Positions 17,774 to 26,329 of a stretch of 64,000 nucleotides of DNA are shown here, piece after piece (position 1 is the first letter of the stretch; every line of letters begins with the position of its first letter). The notes beneath the pieces are model-generated. The model was not told the DNA's origin, ran no database searches, and worked only from the letters and a program-made list of their open reading frames with translations. The translations under genes were made by a program, and so were the position numbers. The stretch is from Oscillospiraceae bacterium. Its GTDB lineage: Bacteria > Bacillota > Clostridia > Oscillospirales > Acutalibacteraceae. Where the stretch lies: positions 55,249-119,248 of the forward strand of contig DPOR01000006.1 of assembly GCA_003538135.1 (NCBI GenBank). The letters run 5' to 3'.

Positions 17774-18021
17774 AAATATCACCTCTCAAAATATGTTTCT
17801 TCTTGCCTTTTAGCAATTCATTGTTTCGATGTCTTACCCGCATATTCGGGTTATTGACACAGCCCTCTATATAAACCGCAGTCAAAACGAAATCGGCAAA
17901 GCACCTCCTCAATCTAAGAACTTTTCAACCGCGAAATCAAAGGCAGATTATTCTTCCGAGCCGGCGCCCTTGCATCTTGCTGCGGGCAAAACCGCGAGCC
18001 TTTCCGTCATAGGGGTACAAA
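17774..18021. other. Leader region upstream of the surface-protein operon
   Basis: About 250 bp without a supported gene. It holds a short hairpin (ACCCG / CGGGT, about 17837-17852). I find no clear sigma-A promoter here, so transcription may come from the promoter at 18249 through the hairpins described separately. Confidence 0.4.
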
Positions 18022-18052
18022 AAAAGGCAGAACGCAAACGTGCTCTGCCTTA
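18022..18052 (-). terminator. Terminator hairpin in the operon leader
   Basis: On the minus strand AAGGCAGA / TCTGCCTT with a 12-nt loop runs into TTTTTTTG. It lies about 250 bp upstream of the surface protein start and about 200 nt downstream of a strong promoter. Confidence 0.75.
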
Positions 18053-18105
18053 AAGCATGATAAAACTGTTAAATTGCCGGGCGAACCTAAAAAATCAAGG
18101 CGTGA

Positions 18106-18129
18106 CAAAAAAGCGGTAACGCACCGCTC
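18106..18129 (-). terminator. First terminator-like hairpin in the operon leader
   Basis: On the minus strand AGCGGT-GCGTT-ACCGCT is followed by TTTTTTG. It lies 120 nt after the promoter at 18249-18277. Together with the hairpin at 18022 it suggests premature termination or a short RNA. Confidence 0.6.
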
Positions 18130-18248
18130 AAAAAACGTATCTGTCCTCGTATGCATCGTCATTGTCGCGTCCTCGCCTTTCCTGTTTTTGTCACCTCGGT
18201 GTTTTTTAAAATAAGTGCAATAACTCAATTTACATTACCATTATACAA

Positions 18249-18277
18249 AGTATATCATTGTTTTTTGACTTTTTCAA
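18249..18277 (-). promoter_or_regulatory. Strong promoter of the leader RNA upstream of the surface-protein operon
   Basis: On the minus strand TTGAAA, 17-bp spacer, TATACT. A second TATAAT lies 3 bp further on. No adequate gene follows within 400 bp except the leader with its two terminator-like hairpins. Confidence 0.65.
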
Positions 18278-18513
18278 GTGTTCAAGACATATTTTTTAAA
18301 ATTTTTTCAATTTTTTTGAATTTCGGGTGTTCGGGTAACGGAAAACAGGTAATATGGGCTATGAACTATGCTGATTTCGAAATACGGCGAGCGGAACAAA
18401 CGAAAATGCGAAAACTCCTGACTCCCACGCCTAAAGTTGAGGCGGGAGAACAACGGCTTTTATCGTAGCGCGTGCGCGAAATCGGAGTTAGAGATGATGA
18501 TTTTTGCCGCGTT
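18278..18513. other. Intergenic region without recognised feature
   Basis: An AT-rich stretch, then a hairpin-prone segment (CCCACGCCT / AGGCGGGA near 18422-18447) with no T-run. No supported gene is present on either strand. Confidence 0.4.
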
Positions 18514-18556
18514 ATAAAAATAAACCCCAAGGCTCCTCCGACGGGGTCTTGGGGTT
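18514..18556 (-). terminator. Intrinsic terminator of the AEC transporter gene
   Basis: The stem ACCCCAAG / CTTGGGGT encloses a GC-rich loop that can extend the pairing. On the minus strand the tail is TTTATTTTTATAA. It lies 22 bp after the stop codon. Confidence 0.85.
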
Positions 18557-18577
18557 CAACACATTTTTTGATTCTTT

Positions 18578-19519
18578 TTACATTGTACTTGCAAGCCCTA
18601 TCCACAGCGGCATGGTCACTATCGAAATAAAGCTGACTATTGCGACCGTCTGGGACGCAAGCCCCGTATCCTTGTTGTACTTCGCCGCAAAGACGACCGT
18701 TATGTTTGCGGGCGGTGCGCTCGCCGCGATTATCATGGCGGTCAGCAGCGCTCCCGTTATGCCGCAGAGCCTGAAAACACCGAGGCAGACAAGCGGTATC
18801 ACCCCGAGCTTTATCAGCGCTACGCAGAGTATCCTCCACTCCCTGAGCGCGGATTTTATCTTTGCGTTCGAGAGATATGTGCCGAAAATCAGCATCGCCA
18901 CAGGCGTGTTGAGCGCCGCCAAATAGTCTATAGGCGCGCCTATTACATTGGGCAGATTAATTTTCAGCAGATACAGCGGCAGGCCGATAACGAGCGAGAT
19001 GGTGCCCGGGTTTATAAGGATATTCTTGACGTTGAACTTCGTCTTTTCGCCCGTCTCGGAGCGCGACATCATCCAGATGCCGTGGGTAAAAGAGAACAGG
19101 TGGAACATCATTATGACGACCGAGCCGTAGAACACGCCCTCGTCGCCGAGCACGGCATAGGCGAGCGGCAGAGCCATATACCCGCAGTTGCCGTAGACGC
19201 TCGAATATTTGAATATAGCTGCCTTGCCTATAGGCGATTTGTTGAACACGGCGGAGCTGACCGCCACGCCTATCAGGTGTATCCCTGCGCCGCACGCCGC
19301 GGCTATCGCAAGGCGCGTAGCCGACTCGCGGCTGAACTCCATGGAGATAAACGACTGCACTATCTTTGCGGGGGTTATGATATAGAACATCAAGTCCGTG
19401 CAGAGACGAGCCGCCTTCTCCGTGAACAGCTTCGTCCTGTCGGCTATAAAGCCGACGGCGACAAGGATATACAGTATCGCCACCTGCTCGGCAGCTATCA
19501 GAAAATTATCTAAAAACAT
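18578..19519 (-). CDS. AEC (auxin efflux carrier) family transporter
   Basis: A 313-aa integral membrane protein with about ten hydrophobic segments in two inverted halves, typical of the AEC/BART superfamily. Bacterial members move malate, other carboxylates or amino acids, but the substrate here is unknown. Family-like features are the VGFIADRTKLF loop, NCGYMALP in helix 4 and ASAPPAN in the second half. The open frame extends upstream, but the protein starts at MFLDNFLI: that ATG overlaps the stop codon of the upstream gene (TGATG), so translation is probably coupled. Its partner gene encodes another membrane protein. Confidence 0.85.
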   Translation of the reverse strand: MFLDNFLIAAEQVAILYILVAVGFIADRTKLFTEKAARLCTDLMFYIITPAKIVQSFISMEFSRESATRLAIAAACGAGIHLIGVAVSSAVFNKSPIGKAAIFKYSSVYGNCGYMALPLAYAVLGDEGVFYGSVVIMMFHLFSFTHGIWMMSRSETGEKTKFNVKNILINPGTISLVIGLPLYLLKINLPNVIGAPIDYLAALNTPVAMLIFGTYLSNAKIKSALREWRILCVALIKLGVIPLVCLGVFRLCGITGALLTAMIIAASAPPANITVVFAAKYNKDTGLASQTVAIVSFISIVTMPLWIGLASTM

Positions 19520-20433
19520 CAGCTCTCTGTATTTTCGTCCGCCGCGGCGGTCTGTGTGTCTTTCTCGCCGAAGGTGAGTCTCGTCAGAAGCAGCGCGCAG
19601 ATAAACACCGCCGCGCCGAGGTCGCACCACTCTATGGGCGACTGGCTGCAGAGCACATAGCTCTTGCCGACAAGGGTCATTATAAACCGCGGCAGGAAGC
19701 AGAGCACGGAAAACAGCATGGCGGGCAGTCCGTAGCCGACGAGCTTCCAGTCAAACTTGTCGTTCCCGACCTTGGAGTTGAGCTGGGAGAACGCCATGAG
19801 AAACGCCATGAGAAACACGCACATGAACAGCTCATAGAGAAGCTCGGAGACGTTGAGGAAGTTTATGGTACGCATGAAGCGGTGCATGAGCCTGAATATG
19901 CACCAGAGCACGGGGAACAGCGCCATAAGCTTCGATTCCGAAGCGTTTGACTTGCCCTTTAAATGCCCGTAGCCGAAGAGGACGAAGAACACCGCCGACA
20001 CAATTGCGCAGAAGCCCTCGAGCCCCCTCGAAACAAGCCCCGTTTTGAGATACTGAACCGACTCCGTGCCGTACATAATGGCGCTGTCCGTAGCCGTATC
20101 AAAGACGGTTTTATACTGCATAACGGCGTCTATTATCAGCGTCAGAGCGAACATAAAAGCCGCTATTGCGAGCCCTGTCGAACCGAACTTCTCGGTAGAA
20201 TAGGATATCTTTTTCCTGTTTACTATCGCGATAATCAAAAACGCTGCCGAGGCTGCGGCAAGCAGGATATACGACACCCATATGCTCGGGCTGCCGCCTT
20301 TATAGAAGCCCGTTCCGGGCTCGAGCAGACCGGAGGCAAACTGATAGCAGCGCACCGGAACAAGCACCAGAAGCACCGCTGCGAGAGCCAGCAGCATGGT
20401 TTTAAGCATTGAGACTTTTTTGTTTTTCGGCAT
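19519..20433 (-). CDS. Polytopic membrane protein of unknown function
   Basis: A 304-aa protein with about seven to eight hydrophobic segments (starting at about 10-28, 53-70, 87-103 and 137-155, with the rest in the C-terminal half) and a polar, acidic tail ending in ENTES. I recognise no family motif. It is the first gene of a two-gene unit with the AEC transporter and overlaps it by one base. The ribosome binding site (AGGAC) is weak. It lies 33 bp downstream of citrate synthase on the same strand and no terminator is visible between them, so all three genes may be co-transcribed. Confidence 0.7.
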   Translation of the reverse strand: MPKNKKVSMLKTMLLALAAVLLVLVPVRCYQFASGLLEPGTGFYKGGSPSIWVSYILLAAASAAFLIIAIVNRKKISYSTEKFGSTGLAIAAFMFALTLIIDAVMQYKTVFDTATDSAIMYGTESVQYLKTGLVSRGLEGFCAIVSAVFFVLFGYGHLKGKSNASESKLMALFPVLWCIFRLMHRFMRTINFLNVSELLYELFMCVFLMAFLMAFSQLNSKVGNDKFDWKLVGYGLPAMLFSVLCFLPRFIMTLVGKSYVLCSQSPIEWCDLGAAVFICALLLTRLTFGEKDTQTAAADENTES

Positions 20434-20466
20434 TGTATCAAGTCCTAAAAATTAATTTTATCTTTA

Positions 20467-21882
20467 TCAGGCGCGCTCGTCGCTGGGGATATACTTGAGC
20501 TCGCCGGGATAACTGTCAAGTCTTTCGTCGAGCCTTACATATTTGCGCTGGGCGCACACGCTCTTGTATGCCGGACGGATTATCTTGCCGCCGGTCATCA
20601 GCTCCTCCATTCTGTGCGCCGACCAACCCGCAACGCGGGCAACGGTGAACAGCGGGGTGAACAGATCCTCGGGAATGCCGAGCAGCTTGTAGACAAGACC
20701 CGAATAGAGGTCGACGTTTGCACACATGACCTTTTTGTCTCCGCGCAGCTCCTCGAGTATATTCGGAGTGAGCGTCTCGATAAGCTCAAGGAGCTTGAAC
20801 TCGTCCTCGAGCTCGGTATTCTCCGCAAATTTTCTGGCGTGTTCCTTGAGTATAACGGCGCGGGGGTCGGAGAGGGTGTAGACCGCGTGACCCATACCGT
20901 AGATGAGTCCCGAGCCGTCGCCCGCCTCTTTCCTGAGTATCTTTTTGAGAAAATCGGCAACCTGATCGGCGTCGGTGATGTCCTCGACGCCCTGCTTGAT
21001 ATATTCGACCATCTCGGCGACTTTTATATTCGCGCCGCCGTGCTTGGGTCCCTTGAGCGAGCCGATGCCCGCAGAGATAGCGGAATATGTGTCCGTGCCG
21101 CTCGAGGTGAGCACACGGGTGGCGAAGGTCGAGTTGTTGCCGCCGCCGTGCTCCGCGTGAAGCATGAGGCAGATGTCAAGCATATGCGCTTCTTCTGGGG
21201 TGAACTTTTTATCCGCTCTTATCGAGTAGAGAACCGACTCCGCAGTGCTCAGCGTCTTATCTACCGGGTGGAGATACATACTCTCGTGATAGAAATTGCG
21301 GCGCTTGACCTGATAGGCATAGCTCATTATCATGGGCACCTGCGCGAGCAGCTGAATCGACTGGCGAAGGACGTTCTCGACCGAGGTGTCATCCGGGTTC
21401 TCGTCATATGAATAAAGCGCAAGCACGCTTCTCGAAAGCTTGTTCATGATATTGTGCGAGGGGGCCTTCATTATCATGTCCTCAATGAACTCGTTGGGGA
21501 GCTCGCGGCTCTCGGCGAGGACGTTTTTGAATATTTCAAGGCGTCTTTTTGAAGGCAGAGTTCCGAAAAGGAGCAGCCATACGACCTCCTCAAAGCCGAA
21601 GCGTCCCTCCTGCTCGCAGCCGCTGATTATTTCGCGCACGTCGATTCCTCGGTAGATAAGTCTGCCGTCTATCGGGACGCGCTCGCCGTCGCTGACATAG
21701 TAGCCCTGGACGTTACATATCTTTGTAAGTCCCGCCATAACTCCGGTACCGTCCGAATTTCTCAGACCGCGCTTGACCTGAAAACGGTCAAAATAGGCAG
21801 GATTTATCTTGTTATACTTGCCTATTTCTTCGCATAAGCTGTTAAGGGAATCCTGATCGATAGAGGATATATAATCTGTCAT
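20467..21882 (-). CDS. gltA: Citrate synthase
   Basis: A 471-aa citrate synthase that condenses oxaloacetate and acetyl-CoA. The catalytic triad is visible: His245 in LHAEHGGGNNST, His332 in GMGHAVY and Asp391 in ANVDLYSG. The GPKHGGAN motif is present. The length (about 470 aa) and the N-terminal extension of about 60 residues before RLIYRGIDVREI are those of clostridial citrate synthases rather than the 370-aa Bacillus CitZ type. AAAGGAG lies 8 bp before the ATG. No aconitase or isocitrate dehydrogenase is nearby; the pathway probably serves glutamate synthesis (inference). Confidence 0.95.
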   Translation of the reverse strand: MTDYISSIDQDSLNSLCEEIGKYNKINPAYFDRFQVKRGLRNSDGTGVMAGLTKICNVQGYYVSDGERVPIDGRLIYRGIDVREIISGCEQEGRFGFEEVVWLLLFGTLPSKRRLEIFKNVLAESRELPNEFIEDMIMKAPSHNIMNKLSRSVLALYSYDENPDDTSVENVLRQSIQLLAQVPMIMSYAYQVKRRNFYHESMYLHPVDKTLSTAESVLYSIRADKKFTPEEAHMLDICLMLHAEHGGGNNSTFATRVLTSSGTDTYSAISAGIGSLKGPKHGGANIKVAEMVEYIKQGVEDITDADQVADFLKKILRKEAGDGSGLIYGMGHAVYTLSDPRAVILKEHARKFAENTELEDEFKLLELIETLTPNILEELRGDKKVMCANVDLYSGLVYKLLGIPEDLFTPLFTVARVAGWSAHRMEELMTGGKIIRPAYKSVCAQRKYVRLDERLDSYPGELKYIPSDERA

Positions 21883-21931
21883 GCGTTAGACTCCTTTCCT
21901 GTTCTGTCTATAAATAATGTATTAGAGTATA

Positions 21932-21961
21932 ATTTTACACCAAAACGGCACTAAAAGTCAA
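21932..21961 (-). promoter_or_regulatory. Promoter of citrate synthase
   Basis: On the minus strand TTGACT, 18-bp spacer, TAAAAT, 50 bp upstream of the ATG. Confidence 0.65.
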
Positions 21962-21990
21962 GTTTGCCGAGGGTCGGGAGGTAAAAAGCT

Positions 21991-22950
21991 TTGAAAAATA
22001 CGGGATTTATTTTAATTATTTTGGTCGCGGTTATGTTCATCTGCCCGCTCGCCGCAACGGGAGGGGCAAAAGAAGAAAAAAGCGGCACCGTCAAAATTAC
22101 GAAAGCGGACTCGCAGGACGGCGGAGAATCGATACTCGTTCTCTCGTCGTCGACAAAGAAGATAAACGAAATCGATATGTTCGAGTATGTCGTCGGCGCG
22201 GTAGCGGCGGAGATGCCGCCCACCTATCACTCGCAGGCTCTGCGCGCGCAGGCCGCCGTATGCTATACATATGCAGTAAAGAAGCGTTCAAGTCCCGACC
22301 CCTCGCTCGGCGGCGCAGACATAACCGACGACAGCGCCGTGCATCAGGGCTATTTGGATGCGGCGGCGCGAAAAGAAAAATGGGGCGACAAATACGAGAC
22401 CTACGAAAAGAAAATCGAGGAGGCGGTTAAGGACGTTTTCGGCAAGGTGATAACCTATGACGGAGAAACAATAACCGCGGCGTTCCACGCGATAAGCTGC
22501 GGACAGACCTTCTCCGCAGAGGAGGTCTGGGGCAAGGATGTCCCCTACCTAAAGAGCGTCACGAGCGCGGGCGACAAGCTCTCGCCCGATTACTCCTCGG
22601 CGCTGACGCTGACAGAGGACGAATTCAAAAAGGCGTTCGCGGGCTCGGGCGCGGAGCTCGGCGGCGACTGCAAAAAATGGGTAGGCGAAATAAAGAAAAC
22701 GGACAGCGGTTATATCTCCCTCGCCGTCATAGGCAAAAAAGAATTCACGGGCGCACAGGTGCGCGAAATATTGGGGCTGCGCAGCGCGTGCTTTGAGATA
22801 AAATGCTCGGACGGTGAATTTAAAATAACCGTTCGCGGCTACGGGCACGGGGTCGGCATGAGCCAATACGGCGCCGACTATATGGCGCGTCAGGGCTCGG
22901 ATTGGCAGGAGATAATCAAACACTACTACACCGGAGCGGAGATAAAATAA
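21991..22950 (+). CDS. spoIID: SpoIID/LytB family peptidoglycan lytic transglycosylase
   Basis: A 319-aa protein with an N-terminal membrane anchor or signal (about 4-22). Glu74 in AAEMPPTYHSQALRAQA matches the catalytic glutamate of SpoIID. The motif GYGHGVGMSQYGA near the C-terminus is diagnostic. SpoIID cleaves glycan strands lacking stem peptides during engulfment in the mother cell, working with SpoIIP and SpoIIM. The TTG start is preceded by GGGAGG at 9 bp. No partner spo genes are adjacent, so it could also be a vegetative SpoIID-domain protein. The gene is divergent from citrate synthase. Confidence 0.88.
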   Translation: MKNTGFILIILVAVMFICPLAATGGAKEEKSGTVKITKADSQDGGESILVLSSSTKKINEIDMFEYVVGAVAAEMPPTYHSQALRAQAAVCYTYAVKKRSSPDPSLGGADITDDSAVHQGYLDAAARKEKWGDKYETYEKKIEEAVKDVFGKVITYDGETITAAFHAISCGQTFSAEEVWGKDVPYLKSVTSAGDKLSPDYSSALTLTEDEFKKAFAGSGAELGGDCKKWVGEIKKTDSGYISLAVIGKKEFTGAQVREILGLRSACFEIKCSDGEFKITVRGYGHGVGMSQYGADYMARQGSDWQEIIKHYYTGAEIK

Positions 22951-22955
22951 AAATC

Positions 22956-22982
22956 GGGGCTTTCCCGAAAGAGAAAGCCCCG
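22956..22982 (-). terminator. Terminator of the secreted protein gene
   Basis: The hairpin GGGGCTTTC / GAAAGCCCC between the convergent spoIID and secreted protein genes has its T-run (ATTTTTATTTT) on the minus strand. It may still stop plus-strand transcription weakly. Confidence 0.8.
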
Positions 22983-23000
22983 AAGCCGACAGATAAAAAA

Positions 23001-23510
23001 TCAGCTCTGCTCGATATTGCCGTTATAATATATTCTGTAGTTGAATTTTCCGATATATTTACCGAAATAATACAGCCTCAGCACGGCGGTATTTCCGCTC
23101 ACATCATCTGAAATTGACATATGGCTCGAATTGCTCCCGTGGCGCACATAATTCAGGCTTGTTATTTCAGAGATTCTGTCTGTCGGAGAATACATTCCTT
23201 TCACGACAACCTGCAAAGTGCAGATAATCTTTCCGTCTTTATCTGTAATATGGTTGATAAATGTTTTTGTCTTTGTTTTATCGGTAATCGACAAGGGTTC
23301 GGTTTCTTCGTTTTCGCCGAGGCCTTCAACAACCGTGCAGGTATATCCGTCGCACAAATCCATTATTTCGCCGATTATGATATCTTTTCCTTCGGCATAA
23401 ACGGTTTCGTCCGCCGCCACCCCTCCGTATTTTGAAGCTTCGGCACTTGCGCACAAGGCAAATGAAACACACAGCAGCAGAGCAGTTAACATACTTACAA
23501 TCTTTTTCAT
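23001..23510 (-). CDS. Secreted protein of unknown function
   Basis: A 169-aa protein with a signal peptide (KKIVSMLTALLLCVSFALCA, cleavage near ASA-EA around residue 24). The mature part is about 145 aa, polar, with three cysteines, and ends in a Tyr-rich stretch (LYYFGKYIGKFNYRIYY) followed by NGNIEQS. I recognise no domain. GGAGG precedes the ATG, and a near-consensus promoter and a strong terminator frame it as a single, probably well-expressed gene. Confidence 0.75.
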   Translation of the reverse strand: MKKIVSMLTALLLCVSFALCASAEASKYGGVAADETVYAEGKDIIIGEIMDLCDGYTCTVVEGLGENEETEPLSITDKTKTKTFINHITDKDGKIICTLQVVVKGMYSPTDRISEITSLNYVRHGSNSSHMSISDDVSGNTAVLRLYYFGKYIGKFNYRIYYNGNIEQS

Positions 23511-23558
23511 CCGAAAGCCTCCTTGGAATTTTTATTGCCGATTCTTCCCGGCAATTAT

Positions 23559-23587
23559 ATTCTACGGTATTATTTTCTTAATGTCAA
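23559..23587 (-). promoter_or_regulatory. Near-consensus promoter of the secreted protein gene
   Basis: On the minus strand TTGACA, 17-bp spacer, TAGAAT, about 50 bp upstream of the ATG at 23510. Confidence 0.8.
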
Positions 23588-23643
23588 CTATTTTCCGAAA
23601 ATTTTCTCATATAAATTTCGAAAACGTGATTTTGTTCATAGAA

Positions 23644-23676
23644 ATCGGCATCCGTGAAAGCTATGCGGATGCCGAA
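23644..23676 (-). terminator. Hairpin after the FHA-FtsW-PBP operon
   Basis: CGGCATCCG / CGGATGCCG with an 11-nt loop, 12 bp after the PBP stop codon. The T-rich tail on the minus strand is short (ATTTC). Confidence 0.6.
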
Positions 23677-23686
23677 GTTTTATTTT

Positions 23687-25054
23687 TCAGTTCACGCCTT
23701 TTTTAGCCGCAGCCTGCATGACCTTATTGGCTATCGGCGCCGCCGCGCTGATACCCTCGCCGCCGTGCTCGACAACGACGACGACTGCCAGCGGGAGATC
23801 CTCACGCTCGGAGAATGCGACAAACCATGAGTGAGGCTCGCCGTCCGAGACCTGCGCGGTGCCGGTCTTTCCGCCGAGCTGAAGCCCGGGGAACCTGCCC
23901 TCACCGTAGTGAGTAGTGACGTTTGTTCTGAGCATATTTTTTATTGTGTTCGCAACGCTCGAATCGAGATATTTGAGCGTTGGCGCAGTAAGCGAACCGA
24001 AGGAGCTGTTATTTTTCAGGAGCTTGGGTGCGGGTGCGCTGCCGCCGTTTGCTATAGCGCCCATCATGGTGAGCATCTGGCAGGGATTGGCAAGAGTCTG
24101 ATACTGACCTATGCCCGCCCAGCCGCGGTCGACGCTGACCGCATCCTTGAGGGTGAAATAGCTCTTGGTGACATTTATTCCGTCTACCGTTATGCGCTTG
24201 TTGAAGCCGACCTGCTCGGCGGTCTTTGTCAGCGCGTCGTTGCCGAGCTCCTCGGCAATGCAGGCGAAGGTGCTGTTGCAGGATTTGCTCAGCGCCTGCT
24301 GGAAATTGACCTTTCCGTGGACGGAGTTGCACTTGACGATACCCGTCGAGGTCTTGTACTGACCGGTGCAGGTAAAGGTGCGCGAATTTATATCGGGTAT
24401 ATTTTCTATAGCGCTTATCGCCGTGACTATCTTAAAGGTCGAGCCGGGAGTGAACACGCCGGAGAGGAAGCGGTTCAGATATATCGCCTCGTATTTCCCC
24501 GTGGTGTCGCTGTCGATATCGGTGGGCTTGTAATACGGGTCATAGGTCGGAGTCGAGACCATGCAGAGAATCTCGCCCGTCTTGTAGTTATATACGCCCA
24601 CCGCGCCCTTTCTGCCGTTCAAGGCGTTATACGCCGTGACGCAGAGGTCGGCATCTATAGTCAGGGTTATGTCGTTGCCCGCTCCGTTTCTCTTCAGGTC
24701 GTATACACCGTTTAAGAAGCTGTAGCCCGTGAGCTCGCCGCGGAACGCGCTGTGCGCTCCGGTTGAGATAAAGCCCTCGAGGTCGCCGACCGTGTGGAGG
24801 GTGGCGCGGCGCACGGTGCTGCTCGAGTTATATTTTCTCTCGCCGTCTACCGTCTGAGCCAGCACCTTGCCGTTGCGGTCATAAATGGTACCCGCCGCAA
24901 CTATCTGACCCGATGAATATATATGCTTATTGGCGCGCTTGAACACCCATGCTTCGGCGTTGATGCCGAAGGTCGCCGCAAGGACTATTACGCCCGCAAG
25001 GAAAAGTGCCACGAGCGCAAACATGAGCTTTGAGCGTCTTGCTATGCCTTTCAT
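23687..25054 (-). CDS. Penicillin-binding protein, PbpA-type class B transpeptidase
   Basis: A 455-aa protein with an N-terminal membrane anchor (about 10-28) and a transpeptidase domain. The active-site motifs are complete: STFK (205-208), SCN (258-260) and KTGT (396-399). It is shorter than typical class B PBPs because the N-terminal dimerisation domain is reduced, as in mycobacterial PbpA. It follows an FtsW/RodA gene by 21 bp and, before that, an FHA protein, the same gene order as the actinobacterial fhaB-ftsW/rodA-pbpA operon. The class B PBP and SEDS protein probably act as a peptidoglycan synthase pair. AAAGGA precedes the ATG. Confidence 0.9.
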   Translation of the reverse strand: MKGIARRSKLMFALVALFLAGVIVLAATFGINAEAWVFKRANKHIYSSGQIVAAGTIYDRNGKVLAQTVDGERKYNSSSTVRRATLHTVGDLEGFISTGAHSAFRGELTGYSFLNGVYDLKRNGAGNDITLTIDADLCVTAYNALNGRKGAVGVYNYKTGEILCMVSTPTYDPYYKPTDIDSDTTGKYEAIYLNRFLSGVFTPGSTFKIVTAISAIENIPDINSRTFTCTGQYKTSTGIVKCNSVHGKVNFQQALSKSCNSTFACIAEELGNDALTKTAEQVGFNKRITVDGINVTKSYFTLKDAVSVDRGWAGIGQYQTLANPCQMLTMMGAIANGGSAPAPKLLKNNSSFGSLTAPTLKYLDSSVANTIKNMLRTNVTTHYGEGRFPGLQLGGKTGTAQVSDGEPHSWFVAFSEREDLPLAVVVVVEHGGEGISAAAPIANKVMQAAAKKGVN

Positions 25055-25075
25055 TTAATCAGTCCTTTCTGCGGC

Positions 25076-26329
25076 TCAGGCCTCGGCCTCGAGATAATAT
25101 TTCGAGCCTATCCAGGTGCGGTTATCCGCCGCCTTTATAAACGCTATCAGCGCCCAACAGCATATCGCGCTCGAACCGCCTCGGCTGATAAACGGAAGGG
25201 TGACGCCTGTCAGGGGCAGAAGATCCGTGACGCCGAAAACATTGAGTCCCGTCTGGAAGAGCATGAGGCAGCCGGCCGCTATACCCGATATGGCATAGAA
25301 CGCCGAGCGTGCGCCGCTCGCGCAGCGGATGCTGTGGAACGCTATGAACATAATGCAGAGGATAACCAGGATACCGATGATGATACCCCACTCCTCGCAG
25401 ATCATGCCGAACACAAGATCCTCCGTCGCCGCGGGGACTTCTTTCAGCTTTCCGTCCCCTATTCCGACTCCGAGCAGGCCGCCGCTGACGCTGTAAATGA
25501 GCACGCGCGTCTGCTGATAGCCCTTGCCGTACATATCGTCCCAGACATGGCGGTAGGTTGCGAAGCGAGCCATGACAAAATCGGAGCGGATAAGCACCAC
25601 AAGTCCCGCCGCCATTGCCGCGCCGACGCACAGGAGCACTATCGTGCGGAAGTCACCCGAGCGCATAAAGGCGAGGACTATGAACGTGACGAAGAATATA
25701 AGCGCCGCGCCGAGGTCGCGCATGAGGAAGAGCAGAGCCACGCACACGACGCAGAAGATTATATATTTTGTAAGTGAGCGCGTTGTCTGAAGTTTTTCGA
25801 GAGTCGCCGCGCCGACAAAGACAAACGCGACCTTTACAAACTCCGAGGGCTGAATCGACATTCCGCCGATACTGAGCCAGTTGAAAGCGCCCTTTATGTT
25901 GCGCGCAAGAATGAGCGTCAGGACGAGCAGCCCCACCGCCGCCACGGCCATGGGCGTTCTCATAAACATGGCTCTGTCGACATTCGATATGAGCCAGAGC
26001 AGGGCGACATAGCAGAATATGCCGAGCATATCCGCTATAAACTGCGTCTTGAGAAGCTCCTTGTTCGCTCCGGCAACCGTGACAAGCCCTATGCCGGTCA
26101 GGAAAAACGCCATCATTTCGAGCGCGGGGTCGGCACGCTTTCGCGCTATAGACATCGCAACAAAATACACCCACTCGACAGCGAGATACGCGCCGAAGAA
26201 GATGAGACATTCCGTATCCGGAGTGCCGTTGCCGTCAAAGACGACCTGAGCCATTGAAATTATCTGAAACAGCGTGAGCAAAATCAGCGCGGGGAGCCAC
26301 CATTTTGTTCTCTTCATTGCCTTTTTCAT
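25076..26329 (-). CDS. FtsW/RodA/SpoVE family (SEDS) glycosyltransferase
   Basis: A 417-aa polytopic SEDS protein with about ten membrane segments. It has SIGGMSIQPSEFVKVAFVF in the middle, MRDLGAALIFF, and the C-terminal LPLTGVTLPFISRGGSS, all SEDS signatures. SEDS proteins polymerise lipid II into glycan together with a class B PBP. Its ATG overlaps the stop codon of the FHA gene by 4 bp (ATGA), and the PBP gene follows. It is a second SEDS gene, distinct from ftsW in the dcw cluster; a role in elongation, sporulation or division cannot be chosen from sequence. Confidence 0.92.
   Translation of the reverse strand: MKKAMKRTKWWLPALILLTLFQIISMAQVVFDGNGTPDTECLIFFGAYLAVEWVYFVAMSIARKRADPALEMMAFFLTGIGLVTVAGANKELLKTQFIADMLGIFCYVALLWLISNVDRAMFMRTPMAVAAVGLLVLTLILARNIKGAFNWLSIGGMSIQPSEFVKVAFVFVGAATLEKLQTTRSLTKYIIFCVVCVALLFLMRDLGAALIFFVTFIVLAFMRSGDFRTIVLLCVGAAMAAGLVVLIRSDFVMARFATYRHVWDDMYGKGYQQTRVLIYSVSGGLLGVGIGDGKLKEVPAATEDLVFGMICEEWGIIIGILVILCIMFIAFHSIRCASGARSAFYAISGIAAGCLMLFQTGLNVFGVTDLLPLTGVTLPFISRGGSSAICCWALIAFIKAADNRTWIGSKYYLEAEA

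Noticed and set aside
18007..18228. A 73-codon minus-strand frame in the leader of the surface-protein operon
   Set aside because: Both terminator-like hairpins lie inside it, and it stops just after the second T-run. It is better explained as leader RNA, although a short peptide from the internal ATG cannot be excluded.
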